Shown here: positions 30,089 to 40,012 of the stretch, in pieces | Layout of the letters: each line of letters opens with the position of its first letter | How positions within the stretch are numbered: the first letter of the stretch is position 1 | Origin: Rana temporaria | Taxonomy: Eukaryota > Chordata > Amphibia > Anura > Ranidae | Reading direction: 5' to 3' | Length of the DNA stretch: 64,000 nt | Assembly (NCBI RefSeq): GCF_905171775.1 | Contig: NC_053492.1 | Coordinates: 55,548,004 to 55,612,003 of the forward strand | The notes under the pieces: generated by a model | Seen by the model: only the letters and a program-made list of their open reading frames with translations | Told to the model about the DNA's origin: nothing | Database searches by the model: none | Position numbers and translations under genes: made by a program

Positions 30089-31177
30089 GGGACAAAGCAG
30101 TGTCCAGTCATTATGCTATACAAACAATCCCAAAACCAACACAGACAGGGACATTTCCATGTGGGAAATGTAACTTGTGCCGCTATATACTAAAAGGAGC
30201 AAGTATAAGTCTCCCTAATGGAGAAACTTTAACACCAAGATTCTGTGTTACATGTCAGACAGTTGGAGTAATTTATCTCATGAAATTTAATTGTGGGGCC
30301 TTTTACGTAGGCAAAACTAAAATAAATTTATTTTGTAGAATACGGGATCATGTATTAGCTTATTTATTTATTTAATTTATTTATTTATTAAAATTCTTAA
30401 AAAGTACAAAAAAAGTACAAAACGCAGTCAGTTACCCATAGGCCTCGATGCGCCGAGAACAATACAGCAACAACCAAAAAAAACACAAACACACACAGGC
30501 AGCGGAACAGATCAAATTTAAAATAGTTAGCAGATCAAAGAACTATAAAAACCTATGTAATTCCATAGGCTAGACTGAAAAGCTCAGTTTTTAAAAGCTT
30601 CCTGAACTTAAAAAGATCATTCTCAAGCCTTAATTTTAGAGGCAGGGAGTTCCAAAACTGTGCTCCCTGGACCGCACTCGTCCTCCCTCCGCATTTTTTC
30701 TTACGAAATTTAGGAATCACCAAAGTTTCCAAATTAGCCGACCTTAAGGTACGGTTGGGCACATACTTGGTGAATTTTTCCTGCAGGTACACTGGCCCCT
30801 TGCCATGGATAGCCCTGTGCACCATGCATCCAGTCTTAAACAGAACACGTTCCTTCACGGGTAGCCAATGCAGGGCTCTCAGCGATGGCGTGATGTGGTC
30901 ACGACGAACAACACCCGTGAGTAGCCTCGCAGCGGCATTCTGAATAGCTGTCTCCAAAAAATTGATGGAGACACCTATCAGTCGACACATTGGTTTATTT
31001 CATAACCACAATCGTGCGATGATGGGATTCTTTGCTCTAGCACATACCCCTCTTAACGAGAGAGGCGGCGATGCGGATAAACGCCTCTTACAAATTGAGG
31101 CGAAATGGATCTACACGTTACAAGCCAATCAACATCCAGGCTTGAACGATAATATCAGCTATAAGCCTTTCCTATAG
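30089..31177 (+). pseudogene. Penelope-like GIY-YIG endonuclease domain (split)
   Basis: After the MITE the frame resumes with 'GTFPCGKCNLCRYI', a Cys-rich motif seen before the endonuclease of many Penelope elements. It continues to 'VGVIYLMKFNCGAFYVGKTK' and 'FCRIRDHVLAY', the GIY-YIG core (here VIY and FYVGKT). A minus-strand LINE occupies about 30357-30990. The C-terminal end follows at about 30985 as 'HIGLFHNHNRAMMGFFALAH' and 'DADKRLLQIEAKWIYTLQ', with the stop at 31177. The endonuclease makes the nick that primes reverse transcription. This copy is disabled. Confidence 0.8.
30357..30990 (-). mobile_element. L2/Rex1-type LINE 3' end, minus strand, 5'-truncated
   Basis: On the minus strand a 145-codon frame (30990-30553) reads 'QNAAARLLTGVVRRDHITPS', 'LRALHWLPVKERVLFK', 'MVHRAIHGKGPVYL' and 'QFWNSLPLKLR', the characteristic C-terminus of L2/Rex1-type reverse transcriptases. 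Its 3' end on the minus strand is an AAATAAAT microsatellite (plus strand 30360-30393), as is usual for that group. Both sides are Penelope endonuclease sequence. Confidence 0.85.
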
Positions 31178-31822
31178 ACTGTGACCTAGTTACTATCTTT
31201 CCGTCTGGACCAATAAGTGTATGTCCTCTGCAGGAAATTCTAAACTGCACTGTGAGGTTTAGGGAATTAGCATAAGAAGATATCCAATAATCTGTCTGTG
31301 ACCTAAACCTGGCTATCTGATTGTCCTCCGTTTTTTGTTTCTTGTTTATGTTCCATCTTGCAATCCATCGGTGGGCACCCATGTCAACTAGGGGCCGTAT
31401 TTCCCTTCCGTTTTCCCTTGTTGTCCGTTATCTTTGATAACATCCATGGAATTATGTATTTCCAGCAAGACGAGCACTGGTACTATTGGCTGGAATAAAG
31501 TAGAATGAATGACACATTCGAGTATAATGCAGCCATTGTGTCCGAATCAGAGGCCTAAAACATTTATGTGATTTATGGCAGTATGTCCTCGATGTGTCAT
31601 TATTATGCTTTTTTTATTTTTATTTCCACACAATTGCTCATATTTTTAGGTCTATATTTGGACCATAATTATGTAACTGGTCAAAAAAATGCTGATGCCG
31701 CCCTTCCTTCTAAATTGCAGCACTGCTCAGCGCTTAGGATGCAAACTGGGGTATTCTTGGACACAGATAATTAAATAAATAAAGCAAGATAAAAGCTGCT
31801 GCTTAAAACGGGGGAAGCAATG
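31178..31822. other. Interval between Penelope endonuclease and palindrome, no gene seen
   Basis: AT-rich sequence with no convincing coding frame. It follows the Penelope stop directly and may be its 3' non-coding region. It leads without an obvious boundary to the left arm of the palindrome. A short minus-strand frame near 31155-31382 shows no recognisable motif. Confidence 0.5.
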
Positions 31823-32365
31823 ATATAATATACAGTAAATATAAAACTTCTAAAACCTCAAAAGTCCAAAGTTCAATAAAACACTGTAGCAGCGCTATTT
31901 CCAGACCAGCGTCTGAAACACTTCTATATGTCCATATTGATATAGGAAATCGGATGATAGTGCTGATAGATAGACAGAAAGTAAATCTTCAATTAGTGCT
32001 CCTTTCACCAGAGGGGGCGTTCACCACGTGGGGGGATAAACCCCTTAAGGGGATGCACTCACCACAATTATGTAAAAGTAAAGCCTTGAACATGTATCTC
32101 TGTGTATCTCTCGGATGTTGCACTCTCCACCAGCCAATGTGTTTGTGTTCATTCAAATCGCCATCACATGGAAACAGAGGGAACTCAAATAGTGTGATAT
32201 TGTTTATATTGAATATAAGTTTATTGAGCCCCAAAAACACATCCGACAAGCAAAATAACAATTGATGCCAGTACTGTGCCTGTATGCCTCTCCTGGCCGG
32301 ACAGTGTAGTTGCTGGAAGCAGACTTTTTCCCTGTTCCTGGTTCGAGGGCTGTACAAGGTGTCAG

Positions 32366-32446
32366 GTCATTGGATTAGCGTCACGCTCTGATGCGTTTCG
32401 TCATTGGTTGACTTCTTCTGAGGGCGTGACTAGGCTAATCCATGAC
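32366..32446 (-). ncRNA. Hammerhead-like ribozyme motif, left arm of palindrome
   Basis: Mirror copy of the motif at 33422-33502, read on the minus strand. Helix I is GTCACGCCCT with AGAGCGTGAC, helix II GTCA/TGAC, then GAAACGCATC. The core has CAGAAGA in place of the consensus CUGANGA, and helix III has GCATC where the right arm has GCGTC. It is probably inactive. Confidence 0.45.
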
Positions 32447-32780
32447 CTTCTATAAATATCCGCCTGTGGAGCGCATCTCTGCTCTCATTGGTTAATCGCG
32501 GTCACGTGTGCGTGTCATGCCGCGCATGCGCACCCGCGATCCGCTAGAGTAACCTGGGCGGAGAGACAACTCAGTAAGCAAGTAGAGCGTGTCTCCTCGC
32601 TTATTGGCCAGCTCCAGTCACGTGAGCGCGTCATGTCGCACACGCGCCCACACGACCGGAGAACACACAAGGCGGAAATAGAGCATCAGCGCGTGGAGCG
32701 CATCTCCTCGCCCATTGGCCAGCTCTAGTCACGTGAGCGCGTCACGCTACGCATGCGCACCCACGCTTGGAGCAGTAATT
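32447..32780 (-). promoter_or_regulatory. Promoter-like block, left arm of palindrome (outward facing)
   Basis: Three tandem units about 111-116 bp apart each carry an ATTGG box and a CACGTG E-box (CACGTG at 32503, 32619 and 32730). A TATA-like TATAAATAT lies at 32451-32459, next to the hammerhead-like motif. Read on the minus strand the order is CACGTG/CCAAT units, TATA-like box, then the hammerhead motif, as in a retroelement promoter with a self-cleaving 5' leader. Confidence 0.5.
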
Positions 32781-33089
32781 AACACAGTTGAGGGGCTCCA
32801 CTGATTACACAAACGCAGTCCATACATTCAAGGATGTATCCTAATGCTGGTAAATCGTGGCGGAGCGTAGCCGTATCTACAAACAGGATACCTATGTACC
32901 ATGCTGTTTTCCATAATTTTACCTATGTTATTATAACCATGATGCTGCTGAGTGTAAGCGCATTATGGTACATAGGTATCCTGTTTGTAGATACGGCTAG
33001 GCTCCGCCACGATTTACCAGCATTAGGATACATCCTTGAATGTATGGACTGCGTTTGTGTAATCAGTGGAGCCCCACAACTGTGTTAAT

Positions 33090-33420
33090 TACTGCTCCAA
33101 GCGTGGGTGCGCATGCGTAGCGTGACGCGCTCACGTGACTAGAGCTGGCCAATGGGCGAGGAGATGCGCTCCACGCGCTGATGCTCTATTTCTGCCTTGT
33201 GTGTTCTCCGGTCGTGTGGGCGCATGTGCGACATGACGCGCTCACGTGACTGGAGCTGGCCAATAAGCGAGGAGACACGCTCTACTTGCTTACTGAGTTG
33301 TCTCTCCGCCCAGGTTACTCTAGCGGATCACGGGTGCGCATGCGCAGCATGACACGCACACGTGACCGCGAATAACCAATGAGAGCAGAGATGCGCTCCA
33401 CGGGCGGATATTTATAGAAG
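33090..33420 (+). promoter_or_regulatory. Promoter-like block, right arm of palindrome (outward facing)
   Basis: Mirror of 32447-32780. CACGTG occurs at 33132, 33243 and 33359, each followed by a CCAAT box. A TATATTTATAG-like box (ATATTTATAG) lies at about 33408-33417 and the hammerhead-like motif begins at 33422. CpG and GCATGCGC words are frequent, unlike the surrounding AT-rich DNA. Confidence 0.5.
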
Positions 33421-33421
33421 G

Positions 33422-33502
33422 TCATGGATTAGCCTAGTCACGCCCTCAGAAGAAGTCAACCAATGACGAAACGCGTCAGGGCGTGACGCTAATCCAATGA
33501 CC
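33422..33502 (+). ncRNA. Hammerhead-like ribozyme motif, right arm of palindrome
   Basis: Helix I pairs GTCACGCCCT (33437-33446) with AGGGCGTGAC (33478-33487) perfectly and extends outward through GGATTAGC with GCTAATCC. Helix II is GTCA/TGAC (33455-33458, 33464-33467). The strand GAAAC (33468-33472) and the cleavage triplet GTC (33475-33477) with a minimal helix III match type I hammerheads described in Penelope-like elements. The catalytic strand reads CAGAAGA (33447-33453), so U4 of the CUGANGA core is A. An unpaired A follows. The fold is strong, but activity is doubtful. Confidence 0.55.
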
Positions 33503-34078
33503 TGACACCTTGTACAGCCCTCGAACCAGGACCAGGGAAAAAGTCTGCTTCCAGCAACTACACTGTCCGGCCAGGAGAGGCATACAGGCACAGTACTGGC
33601 ATCAATTGTTATTTTGCTTGTCACTTTTATATTTATGGTACGCAGAATGTATTAGGGGATGTGTTTTTGGGGCTCAATAAACTTATATTCAATATAAACA
33701 ATATCACACTATTTGAGTTCCCTCTGTTTCCATGTGATGGCGATTTGAATGAACACAAACACATTGGCTGGTGGAGAGTGCAACATCCGAGAGATACACA
33801 GAGATACATGTTCAAGGCTTTACTTTTACATAATTGTGGTGAGTGCATCCCCTTAAGGGGTTTATCCCCCCACGTGGTGAACGCCCCCTCTGGTGAAAGG
33901 AGCACTAATTGAAGATTTACTTTCTGTCTATCTATCAGCACTATCATCCGATTTCCTATATCAATATGGACATATAGAAGTGTTTCAGACACTGGTCTGG
34001 AAATAGCGCTGCTACAGTGTTTTATTGAACTTTGGACTTTTGAGGTTTTAGAAGTTTTATATTTACTGTATATTATAT

Positions 34079-34892
34079 AATTATGTAACTGTCAGCAATA
34101 TCTATATTTATAGGGTTTGCTTTATTTTCATTTTATCATTCTCAGTACCTTCTTGTTGTCTGTCTTTTTTGTCCGATGGATCGGGCATGTGATCTGTGGT
34201 TGTGGACATGATCCTTTCCCTATACAGAGTAACTAGCGGTGGGGTGGTTGCGCTGGCGTACCATGTTTGGCATCCTCCCTGTGCGACATTTCGCATCCAA
34301 CAGATTTGGACATGCAGCCTATGTGGGCGGTTATGGGCCTTGACCGACGCTGTTAGGTGCAGCGCTGAACTCGAGCGGAGGCTCGGATGCTTGCCCAGGT
34401 CCGGTCTTTGATGTCTGTCATTGGTCGAGTACTGTGCCCTCCCAACAACGGGCTTTCTCGGCCACTCCCCGATAGTCTGAGCCTCGTCCGCGCGCCATAT
34501 ACGGCAACACGCATGCGCGGCATGGACCTCCCAGACTGAAGGGCTTCCAGGACACACGTCATATCCCTCCGCCCACTGACATCAGGCAAACCGCCCACCT
34601 CACAGGTGTTGCGATGTCAGCTTGACAGAGAGAGCTATATTAGAGTCTCACTAGCTGTCAGCGTTCAACGTGAGCTCTTGAGGAGACCTAAGGCTTTATC
34701 TTTTTGTGGATACAATCTGATACAGGTAAATCACTTGGCATTTTTCAACAAGTACAGTATTAGACTTAGTACCTCGGTTATTCAGCGATCTTATGCGCAT
34801 TTCTTCCTTTCTCTTCCGTATTTTTTAGATCTAATTGGCGAGTCAGCATTTAGGGTGGTAAAGCTCCAGATGGAAACCTTGATTTCATTTGA
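34079..34892. other. Unassigned interval right of the palindrome
   Basis: No recognised gene or element terminus. The segment contains GC-rich sequence around 34400-34600 and AT-rich sequence toward 34890. It is the flank into which the piggyBac MITE at 34897 inserted. It continues after it at 35947. Confidence 0.4.
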
Positions 34893-34896
34893 TTAA

Positions 34897-35942
34897 CCAC
34901 TTCCATACCAGACACTTACGCACCTTCCCGCCCAAGCCAATTTTCAGCTTTCAGCACTGTCGCACTTTGAATGGCAATTGCGCGGTCATGCTACGCTGTA
35001 CCCAAACAAAATAGGCATCCTTTTTTCCCCACAAATAGAGCTTTCTTTTGGTGGTATTTGATCACCTCTGCGATTTTTTTTTTTTTGCGCAACAACTAAA
35101 AAAAGACTGAAAATTTAGAAAAAAAAATATGTTTTTATTTTTTTCTGTTCATTTTTTTGTAAATACGTTTTTCTCTTTCAATTACGGGCACTGATATGGC
35201 GGCACTGATGGGCACCGATGAGGTAGTACTGACGGGCACAGATGAGGTGGCACTGATTGGCGGCGCTGGTATGCGGCACTGATGGGCACACATAGGCGGC
35301 CACTGATGGGCACACATAGGCGGCACTGATGGGCACTCATGGGCGGCACTTATGGGTGGCACTGATAGGTGGGCACTGTGGGGTGGCACTGATGGACACT
35401 GTGGGGTGGCACTGGACACTGTGGAGCAGCACTGATTTTCCCAGGTTGCCAGTCAGTGCCCATTTGTGGGCACTGATTGGCATCTTTTTTTTTTTTTAAT
35501 GCTTTTTTTTTTTTAGACTTTTTTTCTTCCAGGCTTTTTTTTGTTTTGTTTGGCCCACCCTGGTGGTCCAGGGTGGGCTTCCCTGGTGGTCCGAGGGGGG
35601 GCTGCGCTGATAAACAATCAGCGCGAGCCCCCCCTGTCAGGAGAGCCGCCTATCGGCTCTCCTATACTCGCGTCTGTCAGACGCGAGTGAGGAAGAGCCA
35701 TCAACGGCTCTTCCTGTTTACATCGTGATCAGCCGTGATTGGACACGGCTGATCACGTGGTAAAGAGTCTCCGCTGGAGGGTCTTTACCGAGATCGGTGA
35801 TGCAGGGTGTCACCCCGCATCACCGATCGCCGTGCTAAGCACCCCCACGGGCGCGCGCGGCATGAAATCCTGCAGGACGTCCTGTCAGGATTTCAGAACC
35901 ACTTTCCGGACGTAAATCGGCCATAGGCCGGGCGGGAAGTGG
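34897..35942. mobile_element. piggyBac MITE with TTAA target duplication
   Basis: A 1046-bp nonautonomous element flanked by TTAA (34893-34896 and 35943-35946). The ends are CCACTTCC and GGAAGTGG. Internally it has a GGCACTGATGGGCAC-type minisatellite (about 35190-35475), a T-run, and GC-rich palindromic sequence toward the right end (GAGAGCCGCCTATCGGCTCTC near 35640 is one hairpin). It shares terminus type and minisatellite with the piggyBac element at 20109. Confidence 0.9.
35190..35475. repeat. GGCACTGATGGGCAC minisatellite
   Basis: About 285 bp of imperfect tandem repeats of GGCACTGAT(G)GGCAC-type units of 12-20 bp inside the piggyBac MITE. The minus-strand frame rich in Ser, Pro and His across it is an artefact of the repeat. 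Confidence 0.8.
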
Positions 35943-35946
35943 TTAA

Positions 35947-36254
35947 GGTAAAAGAGATTCCACATTTAAGTTTGTTTGGCGCGCATGTATGCACAATTTG
36001 AGCTTTATTTGCACACCTTGGGATTCACTAAGGATTTGTGCAAGTAACTTATCTATTGAAACAAATATACATTATTTCTTCTCCTTTTTTTTTCTTTTTT
36101 GTCCTCTTCTGTTCCTTAGTATTGACAGATCAGAACGTGGCTTAAGCATACATATTTCTTAGTGGCAACGTCCTTTATGCGCTTGAACACCATATATGTA
36201 TACATCTCTTACTCTGTGCCTGACAATAATATAAACAGAATCAGTACCATCAAG
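35947..36254. other. Unassigned interval between piggyBac MITE and hAT element
   Basis: AT-rich sequence without a recognisable gene. It is the right-hand continuation of the DNA at 34079-34892. A pyrimidine-rich tract lies near 36080-36115. Confidence 0.4.
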
Positions 36255-36867
36255 TAGGGATGAGCTTCGCGGTCGATATGAACGTATGTTCGACTCGGAC
36301 ATCGGTCGTTCGATCGTTCGTTGAAATTCGAACAAAACAGGTCGTTCGCGCCAAATTCGAGTGACGCAAAACGGCCCATAATTCACTGCGGCGTTGAGCG
36401 CTGATGATTGGCCAAGCATGCTGTATGTCCCGCATGGTTGGCCAATCACAGCGCGCAAAAAACGAAGAGCCATAATTGGCCAAAGCCTGGGTTGCTTTGG
36501 CCAATTATGGCTCAGGGCTTTAGCACACGCCCCACACTATAAAAGGCCGCCTTCCGGGCGGCCTCGTGTAGTGTGTTCCAGCTTGTTACAGAGAACAGTT
36601 AGAGAGACAGAGAGATTATCTTTTTAGATAGATAGATAGAGTAGGGTAGTCAGTTTAGCTTGAAATACAGTGTGTAGAGAATATATACATCCCTAGGAGT
36701 TGTACATATATTTATACACTGTATATCTTAGCTAGATCTGCTGTTAGTATTTGTCAGGCAGGAGATTGTGCATAGCTGCAGTGCTCTAACGTGTTGTATT
36801 GCCTGCCTGTGTGCTGTGTAGTTTACACCTAAACGTACTGGGTGTACTGCACGTGTCCTGTTTATTT

Positions 36868-37122
36868 GCAAGTAAGCACATTTACTGCAAGTGCAATTTT
36901 GCGCTTTGATTGGAAGTAAGCGCATTTACTGCAAGTGCAATTTTGATCTTTAATCGCGCGCAAGCGCATTTACTGCAAGTGCAATTTTGCTCTTTAATAG
37001 CACGTAAGCGCATTTACTGCAAGTGCAAGTTTGCTCTTTGAATGGAAGTAAGCGCATTTACTGCAAGTGCAATTTTGCTCTTTGATTGAAAGTAAGCGCA
37101 TTTACTGTAAGTGCACGTGTGT
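36868..37122 (+). repeat. 44-bp tandem repeats upstream of the hAT transposase
   Basis: Six imperfect copies of a unit containing AAGCGCATTTACTGCAAGTG and then CAATTTTGCTCTTTGA, spaced about 42-46 bp apart. They end about 28 bp before the transposase ATG. Subterminal repeats in hAT elements often bind the transposase, and their place here also fits a promoter role (inference). Confidence 0.8.
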
Positions 37123-37149
37123 TGTTTATTTACACCTGAACGCATTAAA

Positions 37150-38142
37150 ATGTCTGAAAGGACAACAAACAGAGGCAGAGAGTCACGAGGGCAAGCAGGC
37201 TCTGCATGTAGAGGCAATGCTGGTGGTGGACGTGGTGCATCCTCTTCAGCATGTGGCCGTGGCCGCTCGTCCTTTTTTTCGGGAGCTGGCCGTGTTGAGC
37301 CTCAACATGCAGAGAAATTAGTAAGGTGGATGACCAAGCCGTCCTCATCCTCCTCATCCTCTCTCACACAGACTGATCTTAGTTTGTCTGGCAAAACAGC
37401 TGCCAAGGCTTCCTCTTCCCTCTACACAATGGCATCACACAATCCTTCCCTAGTCCCACTGTGTCCTCCTGAGGAGTCCCCCGAACTGTTTCAACACAGT
37501 GTTGGGTACATGCTGAATGAAGATGCGCAGCGTTTTGAAGGCTCCGATGATGGAACACAGATAGAGGAATGCATTGATGTGAGCCCAGGAAGAGGGGGTG
37601 GCCGAGAGGGACAGCAATCTGGCAGTGATGTTCCCCCAGCTGGAGCATACTGCCAAGTTTTCGACAGTGATGAGGAGGGAGGGGATGACTCTACCTGGGT
37701 TCCTGATAGGAGAGAGGAGGACGACGAGGCACAGGCACATCTCCAAAGAGGCAGGATGCCCTCCAGGGGTCAGGTTAAGGGCACACCAACTGCATTACAT
37801 CGCACATCTACGCTTGTGCATGGCGCCGCTGTGTCTGAACGGTACAGCAAAAGTTCTTTGGTGTGGGCCTTTTTTGAAACATGTCCATCAGATCGTACCT
37901 TTGCTATTTGCAACATATGTCGCAAGCGTATCTCGCGTGGCCAAAACATCACCCGCTTGGGCACCACATGTTTGTCCAGACATATGTCGAACTGCCATGC
38001 AGCTCATTGGCAAGCATACCAGAAAGACCCACACCAAAGACCAAAGCGGACCTCCCCTTGCCCTTCTGTGACCTCCAACCCCACTAGACACCCAGTCCTC
38101 TCTAAAGCCTGCACTGAAGTTGTAGAAATAGGTGTGTCATAA
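37150..38142 (+). pseudogene. hAT transposase N-terminal part with BED zinc finger
   Basis: An open frame of 330 codons begins with an RG/G-rich basic segment ('GNAGGGRGASSSACGRG') and an acidic Ser-rich linker. A BED-type finger lies at residues about 233-285 ('SSLVWAFFETCPSDRTFAIC', then 'CRKRISRG' and 'LSRHMSNCH'). The BED finger is the DNA-binding part of hAT transposases. A stop at 38140 separates it from the next block in the same family order, 'QISLPQLLQRRKKYAPS', so it is a truncated fragment unless the stop is read through. Confidence 0.75.
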
Positions 38143-39700
38143 CCTAGTAGTGGTAGTACATGCGGGCAATCTACTGATAGTACCAGACAAATTTCCCTGC
38201 CCCAGCTGCTGCAGCGCCGAAAGAAGTACGCTCCCAGCCATCCACATGCCCAGCGGTTGAATGCTAGCTTAGCAAAATTGCTAGCACTTCAACTGCTACC
38301 TTTTCAGTTGATAGATTCTGCCCCCTTCCGTGAGTTTGTGGAATGTGCAGTACCTCAGTGGCAGTGAGAGAGATATAATGAGCTAGATCTAAAAGGAAGA
38401 AATAGGGGGAGGGATCACATGCAAGGCACAAACAGCGTCGATATCGTATGACTGGGCCCCATTATTTACTTGATGGTAGGGATGAGCCGAACATATCGCG
38501 TTCGGTTCACGCGAACATTTAGAACCCCATTGAAGTCTACGGGACTCGAACGTTCGAATTCAAAAACGATCATTTTAAAGACCAATATTCAATTTAATGT
38601 TGGAAAACGTCTTTCAGAACCCGGGTCTTGCCCCAGGGAACATGTATCAATGGAAAATTTTTTTTTAAAAATGGCCGTTTTTTCCGGAGCAGCAATTTTA
38701 ATGATGCTTAAAGTAAAACAAAAAAAATTGAAAAATTCCTTTAAATATCACACCTGCTGTGTGTCTATAGTAGTGGCACGTGTTTAGAAATGTCCCTGCA
38801 CTTGAGATTACTCTCAAAAAAAGGTAATTTAATACTACTTGCGCACGTGCTGTGTGGCAACAATATGTCGATTATTTTAGGGGTGGTGGGGGGGCCATTA
38901 TTTTTTTGTGAAAGAAAAATTGTAGAAAAAAAGGGCACCCCTCAAACATACTGTAACTGGAGCGCAACAAAGAGCCACGTGCTAAGTATTGCATCAAAAA
39001 TTGTTATTAGGCGCCCCTGTTAAACAGGGCCAGAAAAATTAGGCCTTAGGCACTGGTGGCGGAGCCCAGAAACACAACATTTCTTACTAGCTATCAGCAA
39101 GAAAAGTGAGGAGAAGAATGGTGGTCAGCGATAATGGCACCAACCTCCTCTCTGCCCTGCGACAGGGAAAACTCACCCATGTGCCCTGTTTTGCGCATGT
39201 CCTGAATTTGGTGGTGCAGCGGTTCTTGGGCAGGTACCCAACTTACAGGATGTCCTGAAGCAGACCAAGTCAGTCTGTGTGCATTTCCGGAGGTCATATA
39301 ATGCCACTGCTCGGCTGACAGACCTCCAAAAGGGAATACAACCTGCCCAAGAACCGCCTAATCTGTGACATGCCCACCAGATGGAACTCTACGTTGGCCA
39401 TGCTGCAGCGGCTGCACATGCAGCAGAGGGCCATCAATGAGTACCTGTGCCAATATGGCAGCAGAACTGGGTCAGGGCAGCTTGTTTTTTTTCACCACGC
39501 CAGTGGGCCTTGATCAGGGATGCATGCACTGTCCTGTCACCATTTGAGGAGGCCACAAGGATGGTGAGCAGTGACAGTGCATGCATCAGTGAGACTGTCC
39601 CTCTTATTCACATGTTGGAGCACACGCTACATGGAATAATGGACAGGGTCCTTGAGGCAGAACAGAGGGAGGAAGAGGAGGACTTCCTTACCTCTCAAGG
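38143..39700 (+). pseudogene. hAT transposase catalytic region, broken by a nested element
   Basis: Collinear hAT blocks continue in several frames: 'LAKLLALQLLPFQLIDSAPF' and 'REFVECAVPQW' (38260-38365). After the nested element come 'MVVSDNGTNL' with a likely catalytic Asp (39118), 'VPCFAHVLNLVVQRFLG' (39180), 'DMPTRWNSTLAMLQRLH' (39368), 'QWALIRDACTVLSPFEEAT' (39505) and 'LIHMLEHTLHGIM' (39603). Many stops and shifts make it non-functional. Confidence 0.8.
38477..39060. mobile_element. Nested nonautonomous hAT-like element (one end seen)
   Basis: It begins TAGGGATGAGCCGAACATAT, sharing the first 11 bases with the outer hAT end at 36255, and interrupts the transposase remnant. The interior has CGTTCG-rich and A-rich tracts and no coding frame. 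The right end was not recognised. It probably ends shortly before the hAT frame resumes near 39110. Confidence 0.5.
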
Positions 39701-39800
39701 CCCCCTTTATCCAGACAGTGGTCCTGCTTGCTCACCTAACACACAGGAAGAGGAGGAGGAGGATGATTGTATCAGACTATGTCTCCTTTTTGGTTCTTAT

Positions 39801-40012
39801 CTGCTGTAACACAGCTTATCCTACTAGCCGGGATCTTTCCATCCAGGGAACTGTGCTCCCATGGTCACCTCTCCTCGATCTCCCGCCCTGTTCATCTGAG
39901 GTATGGATCATGTCCTAGCCCACATCAACCACATAGACTCTATCCATTGATACAGCATAAGATTTGGATTAAAACTTTGATTAATACTTGATATGGATAT
40001 TTGCTATATTTA
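39801..40012. other. Unassigned interval
   Basis: No motif recognised. It may be the hAT 3' region or older flanking DNA. It forms the left flank of the MITE at 40013. Confidence 0.35.

Larger units (their letters stand above)
27586..31177 (+). mobile_element. Penelope-like element with RT and GIY-YIG domains
   Basis: A Penelope-like retroelement is inserted in Keno element 4. The reverse transcriptase frame (27817-29781) is followed, after a MITE, by a Cys-rich motif and a GIY-YIG endonuclease (30090-31177), itself split by an L2/Rex1-type LINE. RT followed by GIY-YIG is diagnostic of the Penelope superfamily. The 5' boundary near 27586 is the point where Keno homology stops. The first about 230 bp show no clear motif. 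The 3' boundary is uncertain, and the palindrome at 31823 may be part of its terminal repeats. Confidence 0.85.
31823..34078. repeat. 2.26-kb near-perfect palindrome (foldback structure)
   Basis: Left arm 31823-32901 and right arm 32966-34078 are inverted copies around a 64-bp centre (32902-32965). They match over about 1.08 kb with few differences. The right arm has about 36 extra bases near 33617-33652. Mirror-image frames 'LIDRQKVNLQLVLLSPEGAF' at 31954 (+) and 33992 (-) come from the arms and are not genes. Each arm carries three CpG-rich CCAAT/CACGTG units, a TATA-like box and a hammerhead-like fold, all facing away from the centre. Position beside a Penelope element and the hammerhead motif suggest Penelope-type terminal repeats in inverted orientation (inference). 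Confidence 0.9.
36255..39800 (+). mobile_element. hAT transposon, decayed, with BED finger and transposase remnants
   Basis: It starts TAGGGATGAGC, a hAT-type terminus. An array of 44-bp repeats precedes the ORF. The N-terminal part of the transposase with a BED zinc finger (37150-38142) and downstream transposase blocks up to about 39700 identify a hAT element. A second TAGGGATGAGC at 38477 begins a related nonautonomous element nested in the coding region. No right terminal repeat of the outer element was found, and the end coordinate is approximate. Confidence 0.75.

Noticed and set aside
31954..32265. 103-codon frame 'LIDRQKVNLQLVLLSPEGAF' repeated at 33992 on the opposite strand
   Set aside because: The duplication comes from the palindrome arms. 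The peptide has no recognisable domain, and the frame overlaps terminal-repeat-like non-coding DNA.
35660..35700. Hairpin GAGAGCCGCC.../GGCTCTC as a bacterial-type terminator
   Set aside because: Eukaryotic context. It is internal pairing within a piggyBac MITE.
36868..37122. CRISPR-like array of 44-bp repeats
   Set aside because: Repeats are imperfect, spacers are partly repeated too, and the genome is vertebrate. It is an upstream repeat array of a hAT element.
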